Origin: an uncultured Anaerolineae bacterium
Lineage (GTDB): Bacteria; Chloroflexota; Anaerolineae; Anaerolineales; Villigracilaceae
NCBI GenBank assembly: GCA_903854805.1
Contig: CAINXK010000620.1
Location: forward strand, 1-11,842
Direction: 5' to 3'
Length of the DNA: 11,842 bases
Shown here piece after piece: positions 1-6,903 of the stretch (position 1 is its first letter; the number at the start of each line of letters is the position of its first letter). A program made the position numbers and the translations under genes. Under the pieces are notes generated by a model, which saw nothing but the letters and a program-made list of their open reading frames with translations, did no database searches and was not told the DNA's origin.

Positions 1-386
1 AAATCTCCAGTAAGAACACACAGGTCAAAGTCTAAACCCGCAACTGCCTTGGCGATCAGGCTGCCCAATCCCGGAAAACCGTCCAGGTGCAGATCGGTTA
101 ACTGAAGGATACGCAAACCTACGAAGGGTTGCGGCAGACCCGGAAAATGTACATGATTTTCTCGCACTACGAATTGCAGAGCATTGCGCTGACCAACTTT
201 TTTTAACCCGCTGACTTTCAGTAAAAAATCTACCAACTGGGTAAAAGGAGGCAGGTTTTCGTAATGGAATGCCCCCAACCCCCGACCGGTCATATTGGTG
301 ATGAGATCCACCTGAGCACGTAAACGCTTTCCCAGATGTTCATCGCCTAACCGTTGGCGCAAGTCATTGAAAGAGTGTTCGTCCAT
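1..386 (-). CDS. Calcineurin-like metallophosphoesterase, N-terminal part (runs off left edge)
   Basis: Reading the minus strand from an ATG at 386 gives 128 uninterrupted codons that continue past the window edge. After an N-terminal extension of about 90 residues comes LRILQLTDLHLDG (residues 91-103), the DxH metal-binding motif of calcineurin-like phosphoesterases (D98, H100). About 25 residues later is VLTGD (124-128), the start of the second GD metal motif. Members of this family hydrolyse phosphoesters with two metal ions. Substrates range from nucleotides to UDP-diacylglucosamine and cannot be told from this part. The GNH[D/E] and His motifs lie outside the window. An AAGGA ribosome binding site about 8 bases upstream supports the start. 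The long N-terminal region lacks an obvious signal peptide and resembles the leader of the YaeI/YkuE-like group only in position. Family assignment is fairly sure, function unknown. Confidence 0.8.
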   Translation of the reverse strand, partial: MDEHSFNDLRQRLGDEHLGKRLRAQVDLITNMTGRGLGAFHYENLPPFTQLVDFLLKVSGLKKVGQRNALQFVVRENHVHFPGLPQPFVGLRILQLTDLHLDGFPGLGSLIAKAVAGLDFDLCVLTGD

Positions 387-849
387 AGCCGGTTTCCTTG
401 AAAAATAAAATTATTCCTGCTCAAGATTTCGATTGCCTTCTGTTAAGTTTCGAAACCAACCACTTCAGATATTGGAAGGAATTATCAGCGCCTGATGAAT
501 GATTCGCCTAAGATATATTCCCGTTTTTCTTCTTGATATCCAGATTGTGCTTCTGTCCGGTATATCTGTCTTAATGGAATTCTTGGTACGACCCTCGTCA
601 AAATAATTGAGAGCAATTGGGCTTGCGAGGTAAGTTGATGTCTCCAACATCCCAATCTATTTGAGAAAACCCACACCTGAGATTTTAGCACTCTTGCGAA
701 AACGTTACACCTATTTAGAGAATATGACTTTGTACCAGGGTTGCCCTGTCATTTTTGGAATGTCAGCTGCGAATGGACGAATAATGATGTTGGAGCCACA
801 GATGTGGTCCGGACCGCATTTTTTCTTGGGCGGGGCAATCCAAACTACA
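387..849. other. Gene-poor gap, no convincing gene
   Basis: Open frames of 60-70 codons exist on both strands but none has a good ribosome binding site or a recognisable domain. A minus-strand frame at 485-691 contains VVPRIPLRQIYRTEAQSG, which faintly resembles the VVPVVRLTEIFRQAQQS segment of RecD2-type helicases. The similarity is too short to call, and the frame could be a decayed fragment. No terminator or promoter was identified with confidence. Confidence 0.4.
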
Positions 850-1383
850 TTAAAAAAGTAGGTACCAATACAAGGCAATTTCTTCGGAATCTCTGTTGAC
901 CCCTTTATACAAACATTCATCAAAGCCTCTCAATTTGAAGCCACAACGCTCATAAAAATGGCAAGCACCAACATTATTGTCTTGCGTCTCAACCATGATT
1001 CCAGCTAATTGTTTATCTTTCGCCCAATCGATGGCTCTTTGTACCAGGGCTCGCCCAACGCCACCTTTTCGGAATTTGATATCGACGACAATCTCTTCGA
1101 CATAGGCAAATTGATTCCAATTCTTGCGCAAAATAACTTGACCAGCAATTTGCCCGTCCATGTGAGCAAAAAAAAGGGCACTGGCGGCATCAGCCCGAAA
1201 AACAGTCTGATCAATCTCTATGATGGGATAACGCTTTTCGAAAGCCGGAACACTAATAACCACATACCGAATGACATTATTTTCAACTTGCAGAACAACT
1301 CTGGAGTCCACCGTGAAAGTGCCATCGCAACTATTCAAATCTCGAATATTTTGGTCATTGAGTTCGCAAACAGTAATCGTCAT
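850..1383 (-). CDS. GNAT N-acetyltransferase, streptothricin acetyltransferase-like (Sat4/SatA type)
   Basis: A 177-residue GNAT-fold acetyltransferase, predicted cytosolic, transferring acetyl from acetyl-CoA to an amine. The acetyl-CoA loop is RKGGVG at residues 105-110 (RxxGxG). Around it the sequence follows the Sat4 streptothricin acetyltransferase of Gram-positive bacteria as I remember it: LRKNWN (85-90), AYVEEIVV (93-100), WAKDK (120-124), ETQDNN (132-137), ACHFYERCGFK (140-150) and YWYL near the C terminus. Length matches Sat proteins (about 175-180). The likely role is acetylation of the beta-lysine of streptothricin, hence resistance or self-protection. This is inferred from homology, since many environmental relatives are untested. 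A GGAG about 8 bases before the ATG supports the start. A small membrane-protein gene lies 88 bases upstream on the same strand and may share the transcript. Confidence 0.85.
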   Translation of the reverse strand: MTITVCELNDQNIRDLNSCDGTFTVDSRVVLQVENNVIRYVVISVPAFEKRYPIIEIDQTVFRADAASALFFAHMDGQIAGQVILRKNWNQFAYVEEIVVDIKFRKGGVGRALVQRAIDWAKDKQLAGIMVETQDNNVGACHFYERCGFKLRGFDECLYKGVNRDSEEIALYWYLLF

Positions 1384-1471
1384 AAACGCTCCGAATCATA
1401 GACTTGCCACTACTTCCGGTAAAAACAATGAGATCATCAGAAGGGGGCCTGGGTCGTCCTTGCTTCTTTAA

Positions 1472-1600
1472 TTAACGAATCTTCTGCTCCCAAATCGTTG
1501 GCTCACCGCTCCCAAGCCTGAATATGCAACTCACTAAGACGATCAGCGTGATTACAGCCAGGGCAAATAAAGGTCCAAAAATGGAAGGATTGAAGTTCAT
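1472..1600 (-). CDS. Small single-span membrane protein, 42 residues
   Basis: Read on the minus strand from ATG at 1600 to TAA at 1472. The start has an excellent ribosome binding site (ACAGGAG, 6 bases before the ATG), the main reason to call it. The peptide begins MNFNPSIFGPLFAL and has one hydrophobic span at about residues 8-27 (FGPLFALAVITLIVLVSCIF), then a short polar tail with RLGSGEP and a basic end (EQKIR). This fits a single-pass inner-membrane protein with the N terminus probably outside and the basic tail inside. No family is recognised. It is longer than KdpF and has no context of a respiratory or transport complex. It lies 88 bases upstream of the GNAT gene on the same strand and may be its leader cistron. 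Protein prediction moderate, function unknown. Confidence 0.55.
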   Translation of the reverse strand: MNFNPSIFGPLFALAVITLIVLVSCIFRLGSGEPTIWEQKIR

Positions 1601-2304
1601 AATCTACTCCTGTAGCACGAGCCCAATTATGTCAGCCCAACGATTATCATTCGTGGCAATGGGGGTGACGTGGATACAGAATCCCGCTCCCCTACTCCAA
1701 AACGGTGTTCGGCCGGCTTGCTTCGAATAATTGACATTGATTGACCCTGAGCATAGCCTCAACCTTCTTTCGACCCAATCTCTCACGAGACTGCGTTAAA
1801 AAGCTCTTACCCATCCTGCAAGAAAAGGCTCACCGGGCTCAGCGGCACAGCATTTTCCTGGGCCAATCAGCGGCCCCAGTCTGCTGCGGGAGGCCATACT
1901 TATAGGCGTTCAAGGTCTGGCTAATATATTCGACAGCCGTAAGTTGACATATTTAAAGAGCACATAGTAGTTGCGAGAAGTCAATCTCAGCCATTAGCAG
2001 TATATCAAATAATGGGCCGAGTTTCCGTTTGGACGGAGTTTCTTCGCTGAGAGCCACAGACGAGTTTTGACGACCAGCCAATGTCAGACCATTACCAATT
2101 TGGAAAAGAATCTGCGCGTTTGAGCACACTTTGGTATACTACATTTCGGAATTATTGGATTGGCATGGTTTTCGTCGACGATGCTTTTACCAGCAATTCC
2201 ATTTTTTATTAAGCAAAAATTCCTTCGTTCGATTTCTAGAATCAAGGTCCATGCAGATGGTAATATTCAAGCAAATTTCCTAAACCGAAAAAGGAGAAAC
2301 AACC
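1601..2304. other. Intergenic stretch without a convincing gene
   Basis: About 700 bases between the minus-strand small membrane gene and the plus-strand nucleoside hydrolase. Short frames (up to about 68 codons) lack ribosome binding sites and recognisable motifs. Composition is heterogeneous: a GC-richer block around 1800-1920 within AT-richer DNA, which might be a decayed insertion, but no inverted-repeat ends or transposase residues were found. The region must hold the promoter of the nucleoside hydrolase gene on the plus side and that of the 42-residue gene on the minus side. Confidence 0.4.
2132..2140 (+). promoter_or_regulatory. Candidate extended -10 promoter for the nucleoside hydrolase
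   Basis: TGGTATACT matches the extended -10 pattern TGnTATAAT with one mismatch. No good -35 box lies 17 bases upstream, which extended -10 promoters can tolerate. Transcription starting near 2147 would leave a leader of about 155 bases before the gene. No known riboswitch was recognised in that leader. Confidence 0.3.
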
Positions 2305-3258
2305 ATGAATAAAATACCGATTATTATTGATTGCGATACAGGAACTGATGATGCAATTGCCATAATTGAAGCGTTGTATGCTACAGAATTCGATGTTAGA
2401 GCGATTACGACCGTAAATGGTAATGTCGCCCTGAAATACACAAGCCAGAATACGCTCAATCTCGTCCGCCACCTGGGTTTTGATACCAAGGTCGCAATCG
2501 GGGCAGCTCAACCAATCATCGCTGAAATTACACACTATGCGGATGGTACCCACGGCGATACCGGTCTGGGGAATATTGTGCTTCCAATTGCAAAGGGCGG
2601 TTTTTATAAAAAAAACGCGGTCGAAACAATCATCGAAGAAGCCAGGGCTTTTGAGCACGAATTGATATTGGTTCCAATCGGTCCAATGACCAATATTGCC
2701 CAGGCCATTATGACCTACCCGGAATTAAAAACGCTAATAAAACAGATCGTATTCATGGGTGGAGCCATGGTGGGTGGAAACATGACCACCAGTGCGGAGT
2801 TCAATGCCTGGGTGGATCCGGAAGCCATGAGTATTGTGCTGAATAGTGGCATTCCATGCAAAATGATTGGCCTGGATGTCACCGAAAAAGCTATTCTCAA
2901 CCAGGAAGATGCAGATTATTTCAGGGGCTTAGACACCAGGGCCGGGCATATTGTCGCGGATATTCTAGACTTCATGCTTGACCGTTTTGCACGCGGTGGT
3001 GAGGATCTTTATATGCATGATGGCCTGGCCATTGCTGTGGCTGCCGAGCCGGACATCGTTACCACTGAAAGATTTTACGTTGATTGTGAATGCCGGGGGA
3101 AATATACACGCGGCCACACATTTGTTGCCAAGAATCAGGTACTGGTTAAAAAAGGTGAAAAACCTGAGCTTTGCGACGTGGCGTTGGGTCTTGATCTGCA
3201 GCATTTCAAAAAATTTCTCAAAGCTTCGATAGCCAGGAGCCTAAACCTGGCGGCCTGA
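2305..3258 (+). CDS. Inosine/uridine-preferring nucleoside hydrolase (IUNH family)
   Basis: A 317-residue cytosolic nucleoside N-ribohydrolase that splits the N-glycosidic bond of a ribonucleoside to base and ribose. The N-terminal calcium-binding signature is IIIDCDTGTDDAIA (residues 6-19; D11, D15, D16). HGDTGLG (83-89), GGNMTTSAEFNAWVDPEA (157-174; N159, E165, N167) and MHD (H238, D239, the late calcium ligand and acid) are all in place, as is VDCECRGKYTRGHT (250-263). The length is typical, so an active enzyme is expected. IUNH members range from purine- and pyrimidine-specific to non-specific, and some act on modified nucleosides, so the substrate is open. AAGGAG sits 8 bases before the ATG. 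It is the first gene of the metabolic locus, 64 bases before the M24 gene on the same strand. Confidence 0.93.
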   Translation: MNKIPIIIDCDTGTDDAIAIIEALYATEFDVRAITTVNGNVALKYTSQNTLNLVRHLGFDTKVAIGAAQPIIAEITHYADGTHGDTGLGNIVLPIAKGGFYKKNAVETIIEEARAFEHELILVPIGPMTNIAQAIMTYPELKTLIKQIVFMGGAMVGGNMTTSAEFNAWVDPEAMSIVLNSGIPCKMIGLDVTEKAILNQEDADYFRGLDTRAGHIVADILDFMLDRFARGGEDLYMHDGLAIAVAAEPDIVTTERFYVDCECRGKYTRGHTFVAKNQVLVKKGEKPELCDVALGLDLQHFKKFLKASIARSLNLAA

Positions 3259-3276
3259 ACCTGGCGCGAATTGATG

Positions 3277-3291
3277 GTTGTTGATAACAAC
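3277..3291 (+). repeat. Short perfect inverted repeat between nucleoside hydrolase and M24 genes
   Basis: GTTGTT-GAT-AACAAC, two perfect 6-base arms around 3 bases, lies in the 64-base gap just upstream of the M24 ribosome binding site. It could be a small RNA hairpin or an operator half-site pair. There is no T tract, so it is not a terminator. Confidence 0.3.
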
Positions 3292-3322
3292 GATTTATAG
3301 TGTCAACCTCTGGAGGTATTCT

Positions 3323-4021
3323 GTGATAAAGAACAAAATCGCCCAAATAATCGCGAGTGAGACAATTAGTGAACTTCACAACTTTGTCAAAGTTGGAATG
3401 AATGAAAAAGAAATTGGAGAAAAAGCGCTTGAGCTGATGACCTTGAAAGGCTCAAATTCGTGGTGGTATCACGGAATTGGTGTGTTGGTATTACTCGGGA
3501 AACGTTCCGTACTTTCGCTATCTGGGCGGGAAATGTTTGCCAGTGAGGAAAGCAGGGTTGCGGAAAATGACGTTATTACGATTGATGTTGCGCCGACTGT
3601 TGACGGTTTTTGGGGCGATTATGCACGCACACTATTTGTTGAAGATGGCAAAGTCGCGATAGAGGATGCCCCCCAAAACCCACTTTTTCGCAAGGGGCTC
3701 GAGGCTGAACTGTACTTACACAATAAGTTGATGGAAATCGCAACCCTGGAAATGACTTATGAGCAGCTTTTTTTCCAACTAAACGCGGAAATCACAAAGC
3801 TTGGTTTTGAAAACCTCGATTTTCACGGGAACCTAGGACATACGATCGAGATTGACCAGGCTGACCGGGTTTATATCGAGCTTGGAAGCACTCGTTCCTT
3901 CAAAGAAGTGGGGAAACTATTTACCCTTGAGCCGCATATCCGCGTAAGCGGTGGGGAAATCGGGTTCAAACGCGAAGACATCTACTATTTCGACGATAAC
4001 GGGTTGATACAAAGGCTATAA
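3323..4021 (+). CDS. Single-domain M24 metallopeptidase-like protein
   Basis: A 232-residue pita-bread-fold protein of the M24 family (methionine aminopeptidase, prolidase and creatinase relatives). The five dinuclear metal ligands are all visible: D88 in TIDVAP, D99 in WGDYART, H173 in NLGH, E203 in LEPH and E218 in KREDI. H50 (WWYHG) matches the substrate-side histidine of methionine aminopeptidases. There is no N-terminal creatinase-type domain, so it is shorter than prolidase or creatinase. Because catalytic ligands are complete, an active hydrolase is expected. In this context it may act on a C-N or amide bond of the imported compound rather than on proteins, but that is inference. The GTG at 3323 is chosen because GGAGG lies 6 bases upstream. 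A longer frame starting TTG at 3278 has no such site. The last 6 bases overlap the convergent PfkB kinase gene. Confidence 0.82.
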   Translation: MIKNKIAQIIASETISELHNFVKVGMNEKEIGEKALELMTLKGSNSWWYHGIGVLVLLGKRSVLSLSGREMFASEESRVAENDVITIDVAPTVDGFWGDYARTLFVEDGKVAIEDAPQNPLFRKGLEAELYLHNKLMEIATLEMTYEQLFFQLNAEITKLGFENLDFHGNLGHTIEIDQADRVYIELGSTRSFKEVGKLFTLEPHIRVSGGEIGFKREDIYYFDDNGLIQRL

Positions 4022-4936
4022 GCGCACCACCCTTTCCACATCTGCTTGCGAAACTGCTCCGGCTCTTGCGCCTAGTTTACCCACACAGATGGATGCCGCC
4101 GCGTTCGCAAATTCGGCGGCGAATTTTATGCCCCGGTCAAGCGAGAGCGCAAAAAGAAAACTACTGCAAAAGGTATCGCCCGCACCCGTGACATCGACAA
4201 CTTCCACATGGAAAGCCGGAGAACAGATCGTCTCATCCTTTGAGTAAACCACACAACCATTTTCGGCGAGGGTGATAACTACCAACTCCAGCCCATAGGA
4301 CAAAAGGCGCTCTGCAGCAGAGCGCTGATCGAGTAAGCCTCGATATCGGTCAAAGCCGACCTCATTAAAAAACGCAATATCCAGACGATTAAAGCGTTCC
4401 TGCTTACCATCCTGGATGTAATCGACATCCAGGTCAAAGACAAGCCTGGCTCCATTTCCACGACAGTAGTCGATGATGTCTTCACTTGTCATGTCCGCAC
4501 ACCTAAGCAGGGCGATTTCGCCAGGGGTCGTGTATATAAAATCGGCTTTTGCCAAAACAGACAATTGTTCTTGTGTTATTTCGACCGTCTGGGTGCCAAG
4601 CCTGGGAATAAATATCGTGTGCTCGTCTCCCACCAGAAAAATCATCGTTTTTGAATCGGCCAGATTATCGTCAAAAACTACAAGGGAAGTGTCGACACCG
4701 CATTTTTCCAAATCAGCGAGAAGATACCGGGTGATTGCACCACGGTTAAGCGCCGAAACGAATTTTACGTTCAACCCGAGAGCGGCCGAAACACAGGCAG
4801 CATTCGCGATCATTCCGCCCGGAATTGCCGGCAGCGCGTCAACCATGATCTTGTCTTTGATGGTTGGCCAATAATCAGCCCTGTAGTACTCATCGAGTGC
4901 TACATCACCGATAAAAACGCAGTATTTATTGTTCAC
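4016..4936 (-). CDS. PfkB-family (ribokinase-like) sugar or nucleoside kinase
   Basis: A 306-residue ATP-dependent kinase of the ribokinase/PfkB family, which phosphorylates a hydroxymethyl group of sugars or nucleosides. The N-terminal glycine-rich substrate motif is PGGMIANAACVSAALG (about residues 39-54), and the C-terminal signature is VDVTGAGDTFCSSF, with catalytic Asp near residue 254. All expected motifs are present, so it should be active. It is the only minus-strand gene in the locus. It converges on the M24 gene, sharing 6 bases at the stop codons, and is divergent from the ECF genes. Its likely role is phosphorylation of the sugar or nucleoside released or imported by its neighbours. 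The GTG at 4936 is preferred because GGAGAG lies 6 bases upstream. An in-frame ATG further upstream would add about 13 residues with no good binding site. Exact substrate unknown. Confidence 0.88.
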   Translation of the reverse strand: MNNKYCVFIGDVALDEYYRADYWPTIKDKIMVDALPAIPGGMIANAACVSAALGLNVKFVSALNRGAITRYLLADLEKCGVDTSLVVFDDNLADSKTMIFLVGDEHTIFIPRLGTQTVEITQEQLSVLAKADFIYTTPGEIALLRCADMTSEDIIDYCRGNGARLVFDLDVDYIQDGKQERFNRLDIAFFNEVGFDRYRGLLDQRSAAERLLSYGLELVVITLAENGCVVYSKDETICSPAFHVEVVDVTGAGDTFCSSFLFALSLDRGIKFAAEFANAAASICVGKLGARAGAVSQADVERVVRL

Positions 4937-5112
4937 AATCAGCTCTCCATGATCACAGGAATTTCGATATATCATGCCCACAGCCACGAATTGCGGTTTT
5001 CCACTTAAGAAAAAAAGGGCATTTGTGAGCGCGAAGGGTATTGCTCAATTATGCAGGTGTTGAAACCCGCCATCTTCGCAATGCTTTTGGTTTATAAATT
5101 GCCAATATCTGC

Positions 5113-5141
5113 TTGACTTTGTCATTTAATGTTCTTATAAT
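5113..5141 (+). promoter_or_regulatory. Near-consensus sigma70 promoter of the ECF genes
   Basis: TTGACT (5113-5118), a spacer of exactly 17 bases, then TATAAT (5136-5141). The -10 box is perfect and the -35 box has one mismatch, in an AT-rich neighbourhood. The predicted transcription start is near 5148, giving a leader of about 80 bases to the S-component gene at 5227. Confidence 0.75.
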
Positions 5142-5156
5142 AATTGATAATATTCT

Positions 5157-5173
5157 AACGTGTTTTTAACGTT
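5157..5173 (+). repeat. Inverted repeat just downstream of the ECF promoter, possible operator
   Basis: AACGT-(7 bases)-ACGTT forms a 17-base palindrome-like element about 10-25 bases after the predicted transcription start. A second small element, GTTG-GAAA-CAAC at 5171-5182, overlaps its end. The position suits a repressor site, but the arms are short and no regulator gene is present in the window. Confidence 0.3.
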
Positions 5174-5226
5174 GGAAACAACAATCATCCTGAAAGTTCG
5201 CTATCCCCCCCATGGAGAACACACCA

Positions 5227-5847
5227 ATGAAAAACAGCTTTTGGAAGATCGACAAACTATCATTATTTTTAATTCCGATCGGCATCGCCATTAACTTCAT
5301 TGGCGGACAGGTGGCTCTGCTCTTAAAACTCCCGCTTTACCTGGACTCAATTGGCACAATCGTTGTAGGTGCACTCTGTGGCTATTTACCCGGCATTATT
5401 GTCGGTCTCATCTCCAACCTTCTCAATTCCGTTTCAGACCCCATCACGATGTTTTATGCGATCCTGAATATCGCCTTCGGTATCGTAGCTGCTTACCTGT
5501 CCACAAAAGGCGTCTTCAAGAGCTTTTGGAAGACAATTCTCAGTGCCCTGCTCTTCGCCTTAATCGGCGGTGGCGCCGGCTCTGTGATGACATGGGTGCT
5601 GTACGGATTTGATTTCGGAACAGGTGTATCATCCATGTTTGCTATTCCGCTGTATGAAGCGTTCCATCTCCCCAAGTTCCTTGCCCAGTTCATCGCTGAA
5701 TTCACGATGGATATCTTTGACAAAGTCCTGACAGTCATTGCCGCCTTTGGTATCCTGAAGGCAATCCCGACTCGCTTCCTGGCAAAACTGCCCTTTGGTC
5801 ACTACTACATTAGTGACGAAGAACTTGCCCTTGAGAATGAGGCCTAG
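5227..5847 (+). CDS. ECF transporter S component (substrate-binding membrane subunit)
   Basis: A 206-residue, strongly hydrophobic protein with about six membrane spans, the usual size and topology of the S (substrate-capture) subunit of energy-coupling factor importers. After a short basic N terminus come spans near residues 12-35, 40-66, 70-92, 102-127, 133-147 and 160-180. The segment AINFIGGQVALLLKLPLYLD followed by GTIVVGALCGYLPGIIVGL is typical of S components, including the helix 2-3 turn. The specificity is not determined by family, so the substrate is unknown. Neighbouring hydrolase and kinases suggest a nucleoside-like or vitamin-like ligand. The ATG at 5227 is chosen because GGAG lies 9 bases before it. 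The in-frame ATG at 5212 has only a C-run upstream and contains that GGAG inside it. It is followed by a terminator-like hairpin before the T gene. Confidence 0.85.
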   Translation: MKNSFWKIDKLSLFLIPIGIAINFIGGQVALLLKLPLYLDSIGTIVVGALCGYLPGIIVGLISNLLNSVSDPITMFYAILNIAFGIVAAYLSTKGVFKSFWKTILSALLFALIGGGAGSVMTWVLYGFDFGTGVSSMFAIPLYEAFHLPKFLAQFIAEFTMDIFDKVLTVIAAFGILKAIPTRFLAKLPFGHYYISDEELALENEA

Positions 5848-5947
5848 CATCGAGCAGATATCCGGTAAGGTACATCATCCGTTTCATCCACAAAAGATGA
5901 TGGCTTCACGGGAAACAAGCAGAGATATAGAATAATACATCCAATCA

Positions 5948-5991
5948 AGTAAAATAAGAGTACACTTTTTCGTGTGCTCTTATTTTTTACT
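5948..5991 (+). terminator. Rho-independent terminator-like hairpin between ECF S and T genes
   Basis: The left arm AGTAAAATAAGAGTACAC (5948-5965) pairs with the right arm GTGTGCTCTTATTTTTTACT (5972-5991), with one internal mismatch and two extra bases, around a 6-base loop. The T-rich right arm and the complementary A-rich left arm make it potentially bidirectional. It stands 100 bases after the S stop and 27 bases before the T start, so full or partial termination here would make S more abundant than the T/A/A' genes. A weaker 7-base hairpin, CATCATC/GATGATG (5873-5902), lies upstream. Confidence 0.7.
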
Positions 5992-6017
5992 GGATAAACT
6001 ACTTTCAAGGAGATATC

Positions 6018-6833
6018 ATGGACACTGGTTTCATCGACAGTTTCAGAAGGTATCAAAAGACAGGCAATTTATGGGCAGATCTCAATCCTTTGACAAAGCT
6101 TAATGTCTGCTTTGCGTTCGCCCTTTCTGCACTGGTCATGACGGATTACCGGTATGGAATTCCACTTTGTCTTGGAATCTGCCTGCTAGCAGCTTTTTCG
6201 GGCAAATTCAAGGAATTCATCGCCATGTTCGGAAGGCTCGCCTTTGTTGTGATCCTTTTTGTTACGATCATTCGTCAGATCGGAATGAGAACGGGAAACG
6301 TGACCCCTTTTATCAACATCCTCGGATGGCAATGGTATCTGGAGTCTTTTATCAAAGGCTGGAATACGATCACGTTCATCCTGGGTTTTTCCGGAAGTCT
6401 TATCTTTTTCTTTACAACCACGCCGATGCGGGATTTAATGTATTCCCTTGAACAAAAAGGGATGTCACACGAAAACTCCTTCATCATGCTGGCTTCCATC
6501 CAGAATATCATCGACCTTAGAAAGGCTTCGTTGGTCATTCTGGAGAGTCAGAAATCCCGAGGCATTGAAACCGATGGAAACATCCTGGTACGTGCCAAAG
6601 CTTTTTTTCCGACTCTCGGGCCGTTGATTCTGGCGGCAATTGCGAGCACGGAGCAAAAAGCAATCGCGATGGATGCGCGCGCATTTTCTGTCCAGCGTAA
6701 GCATACCTTCCTGCGCGAGGTTGCACCTGCCGGCACAGGACAGAAAATCTTCAGCATCGCCGCATGGGCCTGGTTAGCAGGCACTGTTATATTCAGGATT
6801 TACCCGTCTGTCTTAAATCTCTTTACAAAATAA
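6018..6833 (+). CDS. ecfT: ECF transporter T component (EcfT)
   Basis: A 271-residue membrane protein of the EcfT/CbiQ family, which couples ATP hydrolysis by the A/A' pair to movement of the S component. DLNPLTKL (21-28) is the typical opening (equivalent to LDPRTKL). Hydrophobic spans run at about 29-62, 68-88, 112-132 and 246-262. TTTPMRDLMYSLEQKG (132-148) is the family motif before the coupling helices. The two Ala-Arg-Gly-type motifs that seat in the ATPase grooves appear as SRG (180-182) and ARA (220-222). AAGGAG with 5 bases to the ATG is an excellent binding site. It lies just after the terminator-like hairpin. Length is typical; confident. Confidence 0.92.
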   Translation: MDTGFIDSFRRYQKTGNLWADLNPLTKLNVCFAFALSALVMTDYRYGIPLCLGICLLAAFSGKFKEFIAMFGRLAFVVILFVTIIRQIGMRTGNVTPFINILGWQWYLESFIKGWNTITFILGFSGSLIFFFTTTPMRDLMYSLEQKGMSHENSFIMLASIQNIIDLRKASLVILESQKSRGIETDGNILVRAKAFFPTLGPLILAAIASTEQKAIAMDARAFSVQRKHTFLREVAPAGTGQKIFSIAAWAWLAGTVIFRIYPSVLNLFTK

Positions 6834-6848
6834 ATAAATCCAGGCAAA

Positions 6849-6882
6849 CGCGCCGGTTTCGATAAGTAACTGAACCGTCGCG
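6849..6882 (+). repeat. Hairpin between T and A genes
   Basis: CGCGCCGGTT (6849-6858) and AACCGTCGCG (6873-6882) pair at 9 of 10 positions around a 14-base loop. No T tract follows, so it is not a classic terminator. It may be an RNA stability or processing element, and it sits about 20 bases before the ATPase start. Confidence 0.4.
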
Positions 6883-6903
6883 AAACAAAACTGTGGAGAT
6901 ATC

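Noticed and set aside
485..691. Possible decayed RecD2-like helicase fragment on the minus strand
   Set aside because: Similarity covers only about 17 residues with several mismatches, with no Walker or other helicase motif nearby.
661..861. 66-codon plus-strand open frame
   Set aside because: No ribosome binding site or family resemblance; probably chance.
1800..1920. GC-richer block as a possible insertion-sequence remnant
   Set aside because: No terminal inverted repeats, target duplication or transposase-like residues found in any frame.
3278..3322. Upstream TTG start of the M24 gene
   Set aside because: No ribosome binding site there, while GGAGG sits 6 bases before the GTG at 3323. 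The extra 15 residues are not M24-like.
4473..4874. 133-codon plus-strand open frame
   Set aside because: Antisense shadow of the PfkB kinase, which has all family motifs on the minus strand.
5905..5933. TTCACG-17-TAGAAT promoter-like pair between S and T
   Set aside because: Transcripts would start just before the terminator hairpin, and the -35 box matches at only 4 of 6 positions.
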